Part shown: positions 34,348 to 43,108 of the stretch, piece by piece
Layout of the letters: each line of letters starts with the position of its first letter
Numbering within the stretch: position 1 is the first letter of the stretch
From: Alphaproteobacteria bacterium
GTDB lineage: Bacteria > Pseudomonadota > Alphaproteobacteria > Caulobacterales > Maricaulaceae
Direction of reading: 5' to 3'
Length of the DNA stretch: 64,000 nucleotides
NCBI GenBank assembly: GCA_016124675.1
Contig: WGNG01000021.1
Span: forward strand, 62,001-126,000
Position numbers and translations under genes: made by a program
The notes under the pieces: model-generated
Told to the model about the DNA's origin: nothing
The model's database searches: none
What the model saw: the letters and a program-made list of their open reading frames with translations, nothing else

Positions 34348-35952
34348 ATGAAGACCGGCTGGACCTTGCGTTTCACCGTCGCCGCCATCTGCCTGGCGCT
34401 CGCCGCCTGCGGGGCGCCGGCCCGCGATGACGGGCGCGTCCTGCATCGCGGCAATTCCATTGAACCGGGGACGCTCGATCCGCACCGGGCGCTGATCTCC
34501 AACGAGCAGGCGATCATCTATGATCTCTTCCTCGGCCTCGCCCAGCCCGGTCCGGACGGCCGGCCGATCCCCGGTCTCGCGGACAGCTGGACGGTCAGCG
34601 AGGACGGGCTCGAATGGGTGTTTCATTTGCGTGAGGCGAGCTGGTCGGACGGTCAGCCCATCACGGCCGATGACGTGGTCGGCAGCCTGCGCCGCACGCT
34701 GGATGCAGCCACCCTCAACCCGTTTCCCGCCTTGCTGTTTTCAATCGAGAACGCCGCCGCAGTGAATGCCGGCGAGGCCCCGCCCGAGGCGCTGGGCGCG
34801 CAGGCGCTGGACCCGCGCACCGTGCGGCTGACGCTGGCTTATCCCGCGCCGTATCTGCTGGACGTGCTGATGCAGAGCACGGCCGTTCCAGTGCCGCTGC
34901 ACGTCATCGAAGAGCATGGCGCGCAGTGGACGCAGCCCGACACCATGGTGGTGAGCGGACCCTACAGGCTGGCGCAGTGGCGCTCGTTTGAGCATATCCG
35001 CCTGGTGCGTAATGAGGCCTTCCATGCGGCGGACGGCGTCTGCATTGACACGGTATATTACTACCCCACCACAGACACCGCCGCCGCCGAGCGCCGGGTG
35101 CGCAATGGCGAGCTCGACCTCAACACAGACTATCTCGCCAGCAATGACGCCTTCCTGCGGCGCGAGGCGCCGGATCTGGTGCGCACCGTTCCGGGCCGGG
35201 TGTTGCGCATGCTGACGCTCAATACCGCCCGCCCGCCCTTTGATGATGTGCGCGCGCGCCGCGCGGTCGCCATGGCGATCGACCGCGATTTCATCGCCCG
35301 GGAGGTGCTGGACGGCGCCGATGCCGCCGCAGTGCAGTTCATGCCTGGCGATGTGCCCGGCCGCACCGGACCGGCGCAGATGGCTTTCGCGGACGAACAC
35401 ATGCCGGCGCGCCGCGCCGCGGCCCGCGATCTGCTCATCGAGGCCGGCTACGGCCCGGACAATCCCTTGCGGCTCACCTTCGCCCATCAGCCCGCGGCGA
35501 GCTGGCCGCGCCTGGCCCCGGTGATCCAGGCCGATCTCACCGCCATCGCGCCCTGGGTGAGCGTGGAGATCGAGACCGCCGACACGCCGATCCATTACGC
35601 CGGGATGCAGGCGGGCAATTTCGACATCGCCAGCGATGGCTGGGCGCCCTATTTCGACGACGCCTACGGCTATCTCATGGTCACCGAAAGCGCGGCGGGC
35701 GAGTATAATTATTCCCGCTGGACCGATCCGGCCTATGACGCGCTACTCACCCGATCCCATTTCGAGCTGGATCCGGGCGCGCGCGGCGCGCTGCTCGCTG
35801 AGGCCGAGCAGATGCTGCTCGACAGCGCCCACTACATCCCGGTCTTCTTCGAAAACCAGCGCGCCCTGGTCGGCCCGCGCGTCGAGGGCTGGACCGCCCA
35901 CGCCTCGCTGATCAACCCGACGCGGTGGCTGTGTGTGGGGGAGGAGGGATGA
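34348..35952 (+). CDS. oligopeptide-type ABC transporter substrate-binding lipoprotein
   Basis: This 534-residue protein has a lipobox at LALAACGAP and the extracellular solute-binding family 5 fold: GNSIEPGTLDPHRALISNEQ near residue 36, WVFHLREASWSDGQPITADDVV, and DVRARRAVAMAIDRDFIAREVL. These proteins bind peptides, nickel or opines for OppBCDF-type importers. No permease or ATPase gene follows, so it is an orphan component here. It lies between two terminators, so it is probably transcribed alone. Confidence 0.88.
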   Translation: MKTGWTLRFTVAAICLALAACGAPARDDGRVLHRGNSIEPGTLDPHRALISNEQAIIYDLFLGLAQPGPDGRPIPGLADSWTVSEDGLEWVFHLREASWSDGQPITADDVVGSLRRTLDAATLNPFPALLFSIENAAAVNAGEAPPEALGAQALDPRTVRLTLAYPAPYLLDVLMQSTAVPVPLHVIEEHGAQWTQPDTMVVSGPYRLAQWRSFEHIRLVRNEAFHAADGVCIDTVYYYPTTDTAAAERRVRNGELDLNTDYLASNDAFLRREAPDLVRTVPGRVLRMLTLNTARPPFDDVRARRAVAMAIDRDFIAREVLDGADAAAVQFMPGDVPGRTGPAQMAFADEHMPARRAAARDLLIEAGYGPDNPLRLTFAHQPAASWPRLAPVIQADLTAIAPWVSVEIETADTPIHYAGMQAGNFDIASDGWAPYFDDAYGYLMVTESAAGEYNYSRWTDPAYDALLTRSHFELDPGARGALLAEAEQMLLDSAHYIPVFFENQRALVGPRVEGWTAHASLINPTRWLCVGEEG

Positions 35953-35960
35953 GGAGTGAG

Positions 35961-35990
35961 GGCGGGCGCGCCATGGGAGGCGCGCCCGCC
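35961..35990. terminator. bidirectional terminator between convergent genes
   Basis: A perfect 12-bp GC-rich stem (35961-35972 with 35979-35990, six-base loop) lies between the solute-binding protein gene and the convergent adhesin gene. It has no clear T-run on either side, so its strength is uncertain. Confidence 0.65.
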
Positions 35991-36005
35991 GGATAGACGC
36001 CTGTT

Positions 36006-39000
36006 CTACCAGCCGAAGCGCAGGCCTGCGCGTGCGCCGAACTTGCCGGTGTCGGCCCCGACGCCTACCGCGCCGTTGAACGAGACCTGGGAGTTGATGC
36101 GCGCCGCGCCGGAGAAGGCAAACGCGTTGGCGCTGTCATAGAAGCCCCAGTTGGCGCTGACCGCATAGCGCTCACCCGATTCCAGATGGGTGACGCCGGC
36201 CATGGCCATGGCGATGGCCGCGCCGTCCACGGCGGTGCGGATGCGCGAGTCGAGCTCGCCGACGCGGGTGTTGAGCTGGTCCACATCGGTGCGCAAGAGC
36301 GAGATATTGCCCTCAATGCCCTGGAAGCGGGCTTCCGCCGCCGGGGTGATGGCTGGGCTCATGGAGGCATAGGCGAAGTCCGATTGGGAGGGCGCAACTG
36401 CGCGAACGCCCGGCGTTCCCGCCGCGTAGGCCACGACCTCTTCGCTCGCGCCAGGCTGGCTGGCGTCCGCCGTATTGCGCAGGTCCGAGGCCGGCACATC
36501 CGAGCCGCCCGGCGCCGGAGCATCCGCCTGCGCCAGCAGCGCCGAGGCATCGCCGCCATTCTGCATCATCGCCATCATCTGGCTCTGCATGGCCTGCATC
36601 TGCGCCATCTGGGCCTCCAGCGCCTGAACGCGGCTATTCAGGATCTGATTTTCAGCGGTCACGGTTTCATTCTGCGCGCGAAGCGCCGCTACCTCTGCAG
36701 ACGCGCCCGTTGCCGGTCCCGCCGGCGCTGTGCCGCCCATGGCCGTGGACGCGCCGCTTGAAGGAGCACCGGCAGACACCGACATGCCCGCGCTGGCGGC
36801 GAAGTTGGTCACATGCATCCGTTTAAGCGACCCAGTCCCGTCGGCGACCACCAGCCATTCGGCGCTGGTGACCGTGTTGTGCGCCGACAACAGGCCCGGG
36901 AAGGTGTAGCGCGACGCCGCAACGCCGAACATAAATTGCTGCGCCATGGAGGTCACGGCGCCGCGCCCAATCGCGACAGAGCCATTGTGCTCGGCCACCG
37001 CTTCGAAACCGATGGCGATCGCCCCGGTGCCCTGGGCGCGGCTGGACCGGCCGAGCGCGGTCGCGCCCGATCCATTGGCGTTGGAGAAATAGCCAAGCGC
37101 GGTCGCTCCGAAGCCGCTGGAGACCGCCTGGCGACCGAAAGACATGGCTCCGCCCGTCGTGGCTTGAGCCTCAAGTCCGAAGGCGATTGCGCCAAGGCCG
37201 TTCGCCAAGGCATTTCGGCCGAACGCCACCGAACCGCCAAGATTGGCCGTGGTCCCAAGCCCGAGCGCAATGCTGCCGTCGCCAGTCGACGACGCTTGTT
37301 CACCGATGGCGACCGCGCTCGCGGCGCTGGCTTGCGCGTTGCCGCCCAGCGCCACCGAATTGGCCCCTGTAGCCTGAGCGGCCGCCAGAAGCGCTGTGTC
37401 GTCAACCGCAAGATAAAGAAGGCCACTGAGCGCCGCATTCATCTGGCGCAAGGTGACGGCATCCCGCGCATCCACCCCGTCATCGAGATTGGTGATGCGC
37501 CGGTACAGGTCCTCGGCGGCGTTGCCCACCGACACAGTGAAGGCGGCGCCCGTCAGCGAGTTGGCGCCCAGCGCGACGGCGCGAGTGTGGGCAGAGCCAA
37601 CATTAGCACCGCGGCCGAGAGCGATGCTGGCCTCGCCTGCAGCCGAGGCATTGTAGCCCAAGGCGGTGCTCCAGTCGCCCGCAGCCGAGGCTCTGAAGCC
37701 CAACGCGGTGCTTAGGTAACCCGCAGCTGAGGCGTCTGCGCCCAAGGCGGTGCTCCAGTCGCCCGCAGCCGAGGCTTTGTAGCCCAACGCGGTACCTTCC
37801 AAACCCGCAGCGAAGGCGCCAAAGCCCATGGCGATGCTGGCCCGGCCCGCAGCGGAGGCTTGGAAGCCCAAGGCGATGCCCCCTGTGCCCGTAGAAGAAG
37901 CGAAATCGCCCAAGGCTATGCTGCTACCCGCCTGAGCTGAGGCGAATGCGCCCAAGGCGGTGCTGCCACCCGCCGCCGAGGCGTCGCGGCCCACAGCGGT
38001 GCCGCCACCCCCCCCCACGGCGTTGTGGCCCAGAGCTGTGCCCCCGCTCGTCGATGAGGCATTGTAGCCCACGGCGGTACCCCCAGGCGACCACCCAGCC
38101 GAGGCTCTGAAGCCCAACGCCGTGCCACGATCACTCATAGCCAAAGCGCCGCCGCCCAAGGCAACGGAATCCCCACCCGTAGCCCGGGCCGCCCTTGGAT
38201 TGTCGGTCGCATTGAATGCCAAGAAGCCGAAGCCACCGGCGCTCACATTGCTGAGCGCAGCGTTCATCTGACGCAGCGTCACCGCGTCACGGGCATCCAC
38301 GCCGTCGTTGAGATTGGTGATCCGGCGGAAAAGACCGGTGCTGGCACTGCCCACCGACACGGTGAAGGATGTCCCCGTTCTAGACGAATGGCCCAGCGCT
38401 ATGGATCCTTCGTGCTCCGCAATGGCGCCAGCACCCAAGGCAATGCTTTGACTGCGCGTAGCCTGAGCCGCTCGGCCTAAGGCGATGCTCGAGGCGCCCG
38501 CAGCCGAGGCTAATGCGCCCAAGGCAGTGCTGTCGTGCACCGCCCAGGCATCACGGCCCACAGCGGTGCTGTTATCGCCTGCCGCCGAGGCGAATGCGCC
38601 CAAGGCGGTGCGGTTTTCGCCTGCCGCCGAGGCGAATGCGCCCAAGGCGGTGCTCCCGTCGCCCGAAGCCGAGGCCTCGCGGCCCACAGCGGTGCTGTTT
38701 TCGCCTGCCGCCGAGGCGAATGCGCCCAAGGCGTTGCTTGAAGTGCCCGAAGCTGAAGCGTCTGCGCCCAAGGCGGTGCTCCAGCCGCCCACAGCCGAGG
38801 CGCCAAAGCCAACGGCAGTGCTGCGCAAGCCCCTTGCTGAGGCCTTGGCACCCAACGCGGTGCCGAGGATGAGAGCTGTCGCGTCGGCACCCAGTGCTGT
38901 GCCGTCCGAAAACGCAGCGGAGGCGTTGAAGCCTATGGCGGTGCCGTAGTGTCCAGCCCAGGCATCGCGGCCCACAGCGGTGCTGTTTTCGCCTACCGCA

Positions 39001-39485
39001 CGGGCGAATGCGCCCAAGGCGGTGCTATTATTAGACGCAGCCCAGGTATCACTCCCCACGGCGGTCGAAAAAAATCCTTCTGCATTAGCGCCATCACCAC
39101 ACTGCAAGCGTTTGGCGTCGTTGCTGTTGCGCTGACAGGCTGGGCCTGTATCTGCGGAAAGCGGCATGGCGGCTGTGTGAACCGCGTCTGCACTGATAAA
39201 ATACCCGCTCAGCAATCCGGACAGATTGAAGCTGAAAGCCTCTGCGTCCTGTGCGTCATCGTCCTGCAGACGCGCGCGTGTAATCGTCAGGTCTGGGAAT
39301 AGCCCGTTACGCCCAACCCTGCTGGATTCAGTAGGCGCCGTACGGCTTGGGCCAGCGGCATCCTGTGCGGCGCTCCCGGCTTCGGCGTCATCACGGGCAT
39401 AGCCCGCCGCCGGAGACAGCACCGTGATGGCGGCGTACGCAAGAATGGCGCAGCCCGACATGAGCATGGATTTGGTGACAGACAT
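36006..39485 (-). CDS. trimeric autotransporter adhesin (YadA family)
   Basis: This 1159-residue surface protein has a signal peptide (cleavage near AAGYARD), a head made of many 14-residue left-handed beta-roll repeats of the ALGxxASAxG type, and two YadA stalk/neck motifs (ITNLNDGVDARDAVTLRQMN and its variant with DDG). A coiled coil rich in Gln and Met follows (EVAALRAQNETVTAENQIL, MAQMQAMQSQMMAMM), and a C-terminal four-strand YadA anchor ends FGARAGLRFGW. It would trimerise in the outer membrane and mediate adhesion or aggregation. The start at 39485 follows GGGGGA. A G9 tract lies inside the head. Confidence 0.95.
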   Translation of the reverse strand: MSVTKSMLMSGCAILAYAAITVLSPAAGYARDDAEAGSAAQDAAGPSRTAPTESSRVGRNGLFPDLTITRARLQDDDAQDAEAFSFNLSGLLSGYFISADAVHTAAMPLSADTGPACQRNSNDAKRLQCGDGANAEGFFSTAVGSDTWAASNNSTALGAFARAVGENSTAVGRDAWAGHYGTAIGFNASAAFSDGTALGADATALILGTALGAKASARGLRSTAVGFGASAVGGWSTALGADASASGTSSNALGAFASAAGENSTAVGREASASGDGSTALGAFASAAGENRTALGAFASAAGDNSTAVGRDAWAVHDSTALGALASAAGASSIALGRAAQATRSQSIALGAGAIAEHEGSIALGHSSRTGTSFTVSVGSASTGLFRRITNLNDGVDARDAVTLRQMNAALSNVSAGGFGFLAFNATDNPRAARATGGDSVALGGGALAMSDRGTALGFRASAGWSPGGTAVGYNASSTSGGTALGHNAVGGGGGTAVGRDASAAGGSTALGAFASAQAGSSIALGDFASSTGTGGIALGFQASAAGRASIAMGFGAFAAGLEGTALGYKASAAGDWSTALGADASAAGYLSTALGFRASAAGDWSTALGYNASAAGEASIALGRGANVGSAHTRAVALGANSLTGAAFTVSVGNAAEDLYRRITNLDDGVDARDAVTLRQMNAALSGLLYLAVDDTALLAAAQATGANSVALGGNAQASAASAVAIGEQASSTGDGSIALGLGTTANLGGSVAFGRNALANGLGAIAFGLEAQATTGGAMSFGRQAVSSGFGATALGYFSNANGSGATALGRSSRAQGTGAIAIGFEAVAEHNGSVAIGRGAVTSMAQQFMFGVAASRYTFPGLLSAHNTVTSAEWLVVADGTGSLKRMHVTNFAASAGMSVSAGAPSSGASTAMGGTAPAGPATGASAEVAALRAQNETVTAENQILNSRVQALEAQMAQMQAMQSQMMAMMQNGGDASALLAQADAPAPGGSDVPASDLRNTADASQPGASEEVVAYAAGTPGVRAVAPSQSDFAYASMSPAITPAAEARFQGIEGNISLLRTDVDQLNTRVGELDSRIRTAVDGAAIAMAMAGVTHLESGERYAVSANWGFYDSANAFAFSGAARINSQVSFNGAVGVGADTGKFGARAGLRFGW
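37610..39060 (-). repeat. two blocks of 42-bp repeats encoding the adhesin head
   Basis: The head is encoded by a degenerate 42-bp (14-residue) repeat, with near-identical units starting at 38577, 38619 and 38703 (spacings of 42 and 84). One block spans about 38450-39060 and a second about 37610-38130, separated by a stalk motif. Boundaries are approximate. Homologous recombination between units could change head length. Confidence 0.8.
38008..38016 (-). repeat. nine-G homopolymer inside the adhesin coding region
   Basis: Nine consecutive C on the plus strand read as G9 on the coding strand and encode part of a Gly run in the adhesin head. Slippage by one base would shift the frame, a classic mechanism for phase-variable surface proteins. 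In the given sequence the frame is intact. Confidence 0.9.
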
Positions 39486-39912
39486 GGCATCCCCCGTTGA
39501 CTGAATTGCAGGCGGCTCCCGCCGCCTGAGGCGCAAAGCTTCAAAAGCTCAAACAGCAATCCACCATCGTGGAAAATTCTGGTTGCAACAAGCGAAACTG
39601 GGCCGGGCCGGGGATTGGTGCCAGCCTACACCTCCTTAAGCGCGCCAGCGTGGGTGGGCCGGGGGTTCGGGATAAGGGACCCCTTATGCTGCCGATAACT
39701 TATAGACCGGTGCGCGGTATGGATCAGCTTCAAAGGTGAGGCTAATGCCCCGGATCACGCCTGAGGCGCAGGGCTAGCTGGCCCCGAAATCATTCGATCC
39801 GTGGCTTCATTTAACCAAGGCCAGCGGAGCGCCTATGATGGATTTTTTGATGGATACGCCGAGGGCGGATTTACAGGAAAGCGTTATATATCAGTGCGTT
39901 GCGAGAAAACTC
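39486..39912. other. intergenic region upstream of the adhesin gene
   Basis: This 427-bp stretch between the adhesin start and tRNA-Leu has no convincing gene. It should carry the adhesin promoter on its left part. A perfect palindrome ATAAGGG-AC-CCCTTAT lies at 39672-39687 and could be an operator. An open frame running into the tRNA region is a shadow. Confidence 0.6.
39672..39687. promoter_or_regulatory. ATAAGGG palindrome, candidate operator
   Basis: Two perfect 7-bp arms are separated by two bases, about 190 bp upstream of the adhesin start. The stem is too short and too exposed for a terminator and has no T-run, so a dimeric regulator site is more likely. The cognate regulator is unknown. 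Confidence 0.35.
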
Positions 39913-39999
<87 letters not shown>

Positions 40000-40288
40000 A
40001 AGGCAACAGAGGCCGCGGGTGATACGGCGCGCGCGGCGGGGTGTCAACGCCTGTGCGCCCATGCCGGGGCAGGCTTCAGCACATGGGGCGCGGTTGAGGG
40101 CGGGGCAGGCGGGGCGGCGCGCGCCCCGGCGGCGGCGGGGTGTTGTGTGTCCGGCCGCGCGAGGCGCCGGTGTGTCTGCAGGCCGCATGGACAGGCGCGG
40201 TGATTTTTGGTCTATCGCGGGGAGATCGGTTTCAGAACCCAGACGCGCGCCGGTTTGGCCGCAGCGCGCGCTGCCGGGAGGTCAGGCG

Positions 40289-41272
40289 ATGCAATTGCGC
40301 GACGATATGATCACGGTGTTCGGCGCCTCCGGCTTCATCGGCCGGTATGTGGTGCGCCGCCTGGCCAAGGCGGGCTACCGGGTGCGCGCGGCGACGCGGC
40401 GCCCGCATCTGGCCCATGAGCTCAAGCCCATGGGCGTGGTGGGGCAGATCCAGCTGGTGCAGGCCAATCTGCGCGATTCCGCCTCGGTGTCGCGGGCCAT
40501 CGACGGCGCCCAGGGCGTGGTCAATCTGGTGGGCATTCTGGCCGAGGGCGGGCGCCAGACCTTCCAGTCCCTGCAGGCCGATGGCGCGGGGCTGATCGCA
40601 GAGACCGCCAGACGGGCCGGGATCGGTCGTTTTGTGCAGGTGTCGGCCATCGGCGCGGACGCGCACAGCAAGTCGCGCTATGCGCGCACCAAGGCGCAAG
40701 GCGAGGCCGCAGTGCTGGCCTCGATGCCCGGCGCGGTGGTGCTGCGCCCGTCCATCGTGTTCGGGCCCGAGGACGGGTTCTTCAACCGCTTCGCCGACAT
40801 GGCGCGCTTTGCGCCCGCCCTGCCGCTGATCGGCGGAGGGGTGACGAAATTCCAGCCGGTCTATTGCGATGACGTGGCCCTGTGCGTGGTGCGGGCGCTG
40901 GAGATGGACGCGGCGTGCGGCCGGGTGTTCGAGCTGGGCGGGCCGTCTGTCTACTCCTTCCGCGAGCTGATGGAATACATCCTCAAGACGATCGACCGTC
41001 AGCGCCTGCTGATCCCCGTGCCGTTCCCGATCGCGTCGCTGATGGGGCTGGGCGGCGAGATCGCCGGGGCGCTGCCCTTCGTCGAGCCCTTCCTGACGCG
41101 CGACCAGGTCACCCTGCTGCGCCGCGACAACGTCGCCGGCGCAGGCGGGACAGATATGGGGCTGATCGACGCGTTCGGCGTGACGCCGGAATCGGTCGAG
41201 GCGATCGTGCCGAGCTATCTGGCGCGCTATCGCAAGGGCGGACAGTTCGCCGGGAAGCGCAAGGGCGCATGA
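40289..41272 (+). CDS. NDUFA9-like NAD(P)-binding protein (atypical SDR)
   Basis: This 327-residue protein is an extended or atypical short-chain dehydrogenase with the Rossmann motif [22 protein letters not shown] at the start and a family-typical [12 protein letters not shown] and [24 protein letters not shown] region. Homologues in Alphaproteobacteria match the complex I accessory subunit NDUFA9. A GGGAGG site lies seven bases before the ATG. The stop overlaps the hslV start as ATGA, so both are translated together. A role in complex I assembly or quinone/lipid metabolism is inferred. Confidence 0.88.
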   Translation: MQLRDDMITVFGASGFIGRYVVRRLAKAGYRVRAATRRPHLAHELKPMGVVGQIQLVQANLRDSASVSRAIDGAQGVVNLVGILAEGGRQTFQSLQADGAGLIAETARRAGIGRFVQVSAIGADAHSKSRYARTKAQGEAAVLASMPGAVVLRPSIVFGPEDGFFNRFADMARFAPALPLIGGGVTKFQPVYCDDVALCVVRALEMDAACGRVFELGGPSVYSFRELMEYILKTIDRQRLLIPVPFPIASLMGLGGEIAGALPFVEPFLTRDQVTLLRRDNVAGAGGTDMGLIDAFGVTPESVEAIVPSYLARYRKGGQFAGKRKGA

Positions 41273-41820
41273 GCGAGGCGCAAACTTTCCCCGGCTGGCG
41301 CGGCACTACCATCGTGTGCGTGCGCAAGGGATCGCGCGTCTGCCTGGCGGGCGACGGGCAGGTGTCCATCGGCAATACGGTGATCAAGTCGCGCGCGCGC
41401 AAGGTGCGCCCCCTGGCGGGCGGGTCGGTCATCGCCGGGTTCGCCGGCGCCACGGCGGACGCGTTCGCCCTGTTCGAACGGCTGGAAGCCAGGCTGGAAC
41501 AGTATCCCGGCCAGCTGGCGCGCGCCTGTGTCGAGCTCGCCAAGGACTGGCGCACGGACCGGTATCTGCGAAGGCTGGAGGCCATGCTGATCGTCGCCGA
41601 CGCCAGGGAGAGCTTCGTGCTGACGGGTGCGGGCGATGTGCTGGAGCCTGAACACGGCATCGCCGCCATCGGATCGGGCGGACATTTCGCCATGGCGGCG
41701 GCCCGCGCGCTGATGGATCATCTCGATGATCCCGAGGCCATCGCCCGGCGCGCGATGGAGATCGCGTCGGAGATCTGCGTGTTCTCCAATAATAATCTGA
41801 CGGTGGAGACGCTGGGTTAG
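41269..41820 (+). CDS. hslV: ATP-dependent protease subunit HslV (ClpQ)
   Basis: This 183-residue protein is the proteasome-like peptidase of the HslUV complex. A short leader ([12 protein letters not shown]) precedes the TTIVCVRKG segment. The mature N-terminal Thr nucleophile is exposed after processing, as in other alphaproteobacterial HslV. Conserved parts are [45 protein letters not shown] and [16 protein letters not shown]. The ATPase partner hslU is not adjacent and not seen in the window. The gene overlaps the upstream NDUFA9-like gene by 4 bp. Confidence 0.97.
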   Translation: MSEAQTFPGWRGTTIVCVRKGSRVCLAGDGQVSIGNTVIKSRARKVRPLAGGSVIAGFAGATADAFALFERLEARLEQYPGQLARACVELAKDWRTDRYLRRLEAMLIVADARESFVLTGAGDVLEPEHGIAAIGSGGHFAMAAARALMDHLDDPEAIARRAMEIASEICVFSNNNLTVETLG

Positions 41821-41848
41821 GGGGTGCGCCTGAACAGGCCCTATCCAT

Positions 41849-41937
41849 CCCCCCAAGCGTTTTCCCGGCGCAAGCCGGCATCCAGAATCGCCAGCGCAAC
41901 GGGGCCCCGGCGTGCGCCGGGGAAACGCTGGAGGGGG
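41849..41937. repeat. REP-like palindromic intergenic element
   Basis: Imperfect inverted arms of about 30 bp (41849-41878 and 41905-41937) share AGCGTTT-CCC-GGCGCA and flank a core containing CATCCAGAATCGCCAGCG. Translated on the minus strand it gives the HAG...MPACAG peptide that is well known from spurious ORFs over dispersed bacterial repeats. It lies between hslV and a methyltransferase gene. Only one copy was noticed in this window. Confidence 0.65.
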
Positions 41938-42034
41938 AGAGAGCTGATGGGTTCCCCCCAAAAAATCCCACTGGCAGATTGCGTGCGCGCGCTCTACATG
42001 CGCGCTGAGACCGAACTCTCACCATGGACCGATC

Positions 42035-42985
42035 ATGAGCCCGTACGGGTTTTCTTCCGGCGACCCCCAGGCGGACCGCCGGTTTGCGTTCGCCGGGGCG
42101 CTGGCCGCGTCCGGCGAGATGGGGCCCGCCATCGAGGTGCTGACCTCGGCGCTCGACCTGGCGCCGGACTGGGCTGCGGGCTGGTATCAGCTGGGCGACT
42201 GGCATGCGGCGGCGGGTCAGAATGAGGCGGCCGGCGCCGCCTGGCGGCGCGTGCTGGCGCTCGACGCCAGCGATGCGCTGGGGGCCGGCGCGCGGATCGA
42301 TCTTCTGGGCGGCCAGCCGGTCTCGGAAAGCCTGCCGCCGGCGTTTGTCGAGACGCTGTTCGACCAGTTCGCCCCGCGCTTTGACGAAGCCCTCACAGCC
42401 AGGCTCGGCTATCGCGCGCCGCAGCTGATCCTCGAGGCGCTCGACAGGGCCGGGTTCGAGCGGGCGGCGCGGGCGATGGATCTCGGCTGCGGCACCGGGC
42501 TGATGGGCGAGGTGCTGCGCGGGCGGTGCGGCTGGCTGGGCGGGGTCGATCTGTCGGCGGGCATGCTGGCGAGAGCTGAGGGCAAGGGGCTGTATGACCA
42601 GCTCGCCAAGGCCGACATCAATACGCTGGAGATTGACGGCGCGGGCTATGACCTCATCGTCGCGGCCGATGTCTTCACCTATGTGGGCGCGCTGGAGCGC
42701 GTCATCGCCTGGTGCGCGGGCTCGCTGACGCCGCGCGGCCGGCTTGCCTTTGCGGTGGAGGCGGGCGAGGCCGGCGTGGCGCTGCGCGACAGCCGGCGCT
42801 TCGCCCATGGGCGCGGCTATCTCGCCGAGCTCCTGGCGGCGGCCGGACTTGAGGGCGTCAGCCTGACCGATTGCGTGCTGAGACAGGACCGCGGCGCGGA
42901 TATCGAGGGCTTCATCATCGTGTGCTGCGCGCCCGAAGCGGGCCGGGACCGCGAAGGCGACGGCGCGCTGGCGGCGATCATCTGA
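42035..42985 (+). CDS. TPR-containing SAM-dependent methyltransferase
   Basis: This 316-residue protein has an N-terminal tetratricopeptide-like region (AIEVLTSALDLAPDWAAGWYQLGDWH) and a class I methyltransferase domain with the SAM loop AMDLGCGTGLMGEVLRG, acidic loop GGVDLSAGMLARAE and YDLIVAADVFTYVGAL. The substrate is unknown. It resembles alphaproteobacterial methyltransferases annotated as contractile- or TPR-type but no specific target is evident. It starts 214 bp after hslV, beyond the REP-like element. Confidence 0.85.
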   Translation: MSPYGFSSGDPQADRRFAFAGALAASGEMGPAIEVLTSALDLAPDWAAGWYQLGDWHAAAGQNEAAGAAWRRVLALDASDALGAGARIDLLGGQPVSESLPPAFVETLFDQFAPRFDEALTARLGYRAPQLILEALDRAGFERAARAMDLGCGTGLMGEVLRGRCGWLGGVDLSAGMLARAEGKGLYDQLAKADINTLEIDGAGYDLIVAADVFTYVGALERVIAWCAGSLTPRGRLAFAVEAGEAGVALRDSRRFAHGRGYLAELLAAAGLEGVSLTDCVLRQDRGADIEGFIIVCCAPEAGRDREGDGALAAII

Positions 42986-43108
42986 AACACCCGCCGCCGC
43001 CTGTCAGGCGCGGCATCCTGAGCGGAGGCTGCGTGTGCAATCCGCCTTTCAAAGGCGCACCAAGGCGCGCTAAGAGAGCCGCATGGCGCGCCGGCACAGA
43101 AACCTGAC

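Noticed and set aside
36006-39060. CRISPR array over the 42-bp repeats
   Set aside because: The repeats are coding, in frame, without unique spacers of constant size, and belong to the adhesin head.
41429-42808. 459-residue leftward frame spanning hslV and the methyltransferase gene
   Set aside because: It is antisense to two real genes and contains the translated REP-like element.
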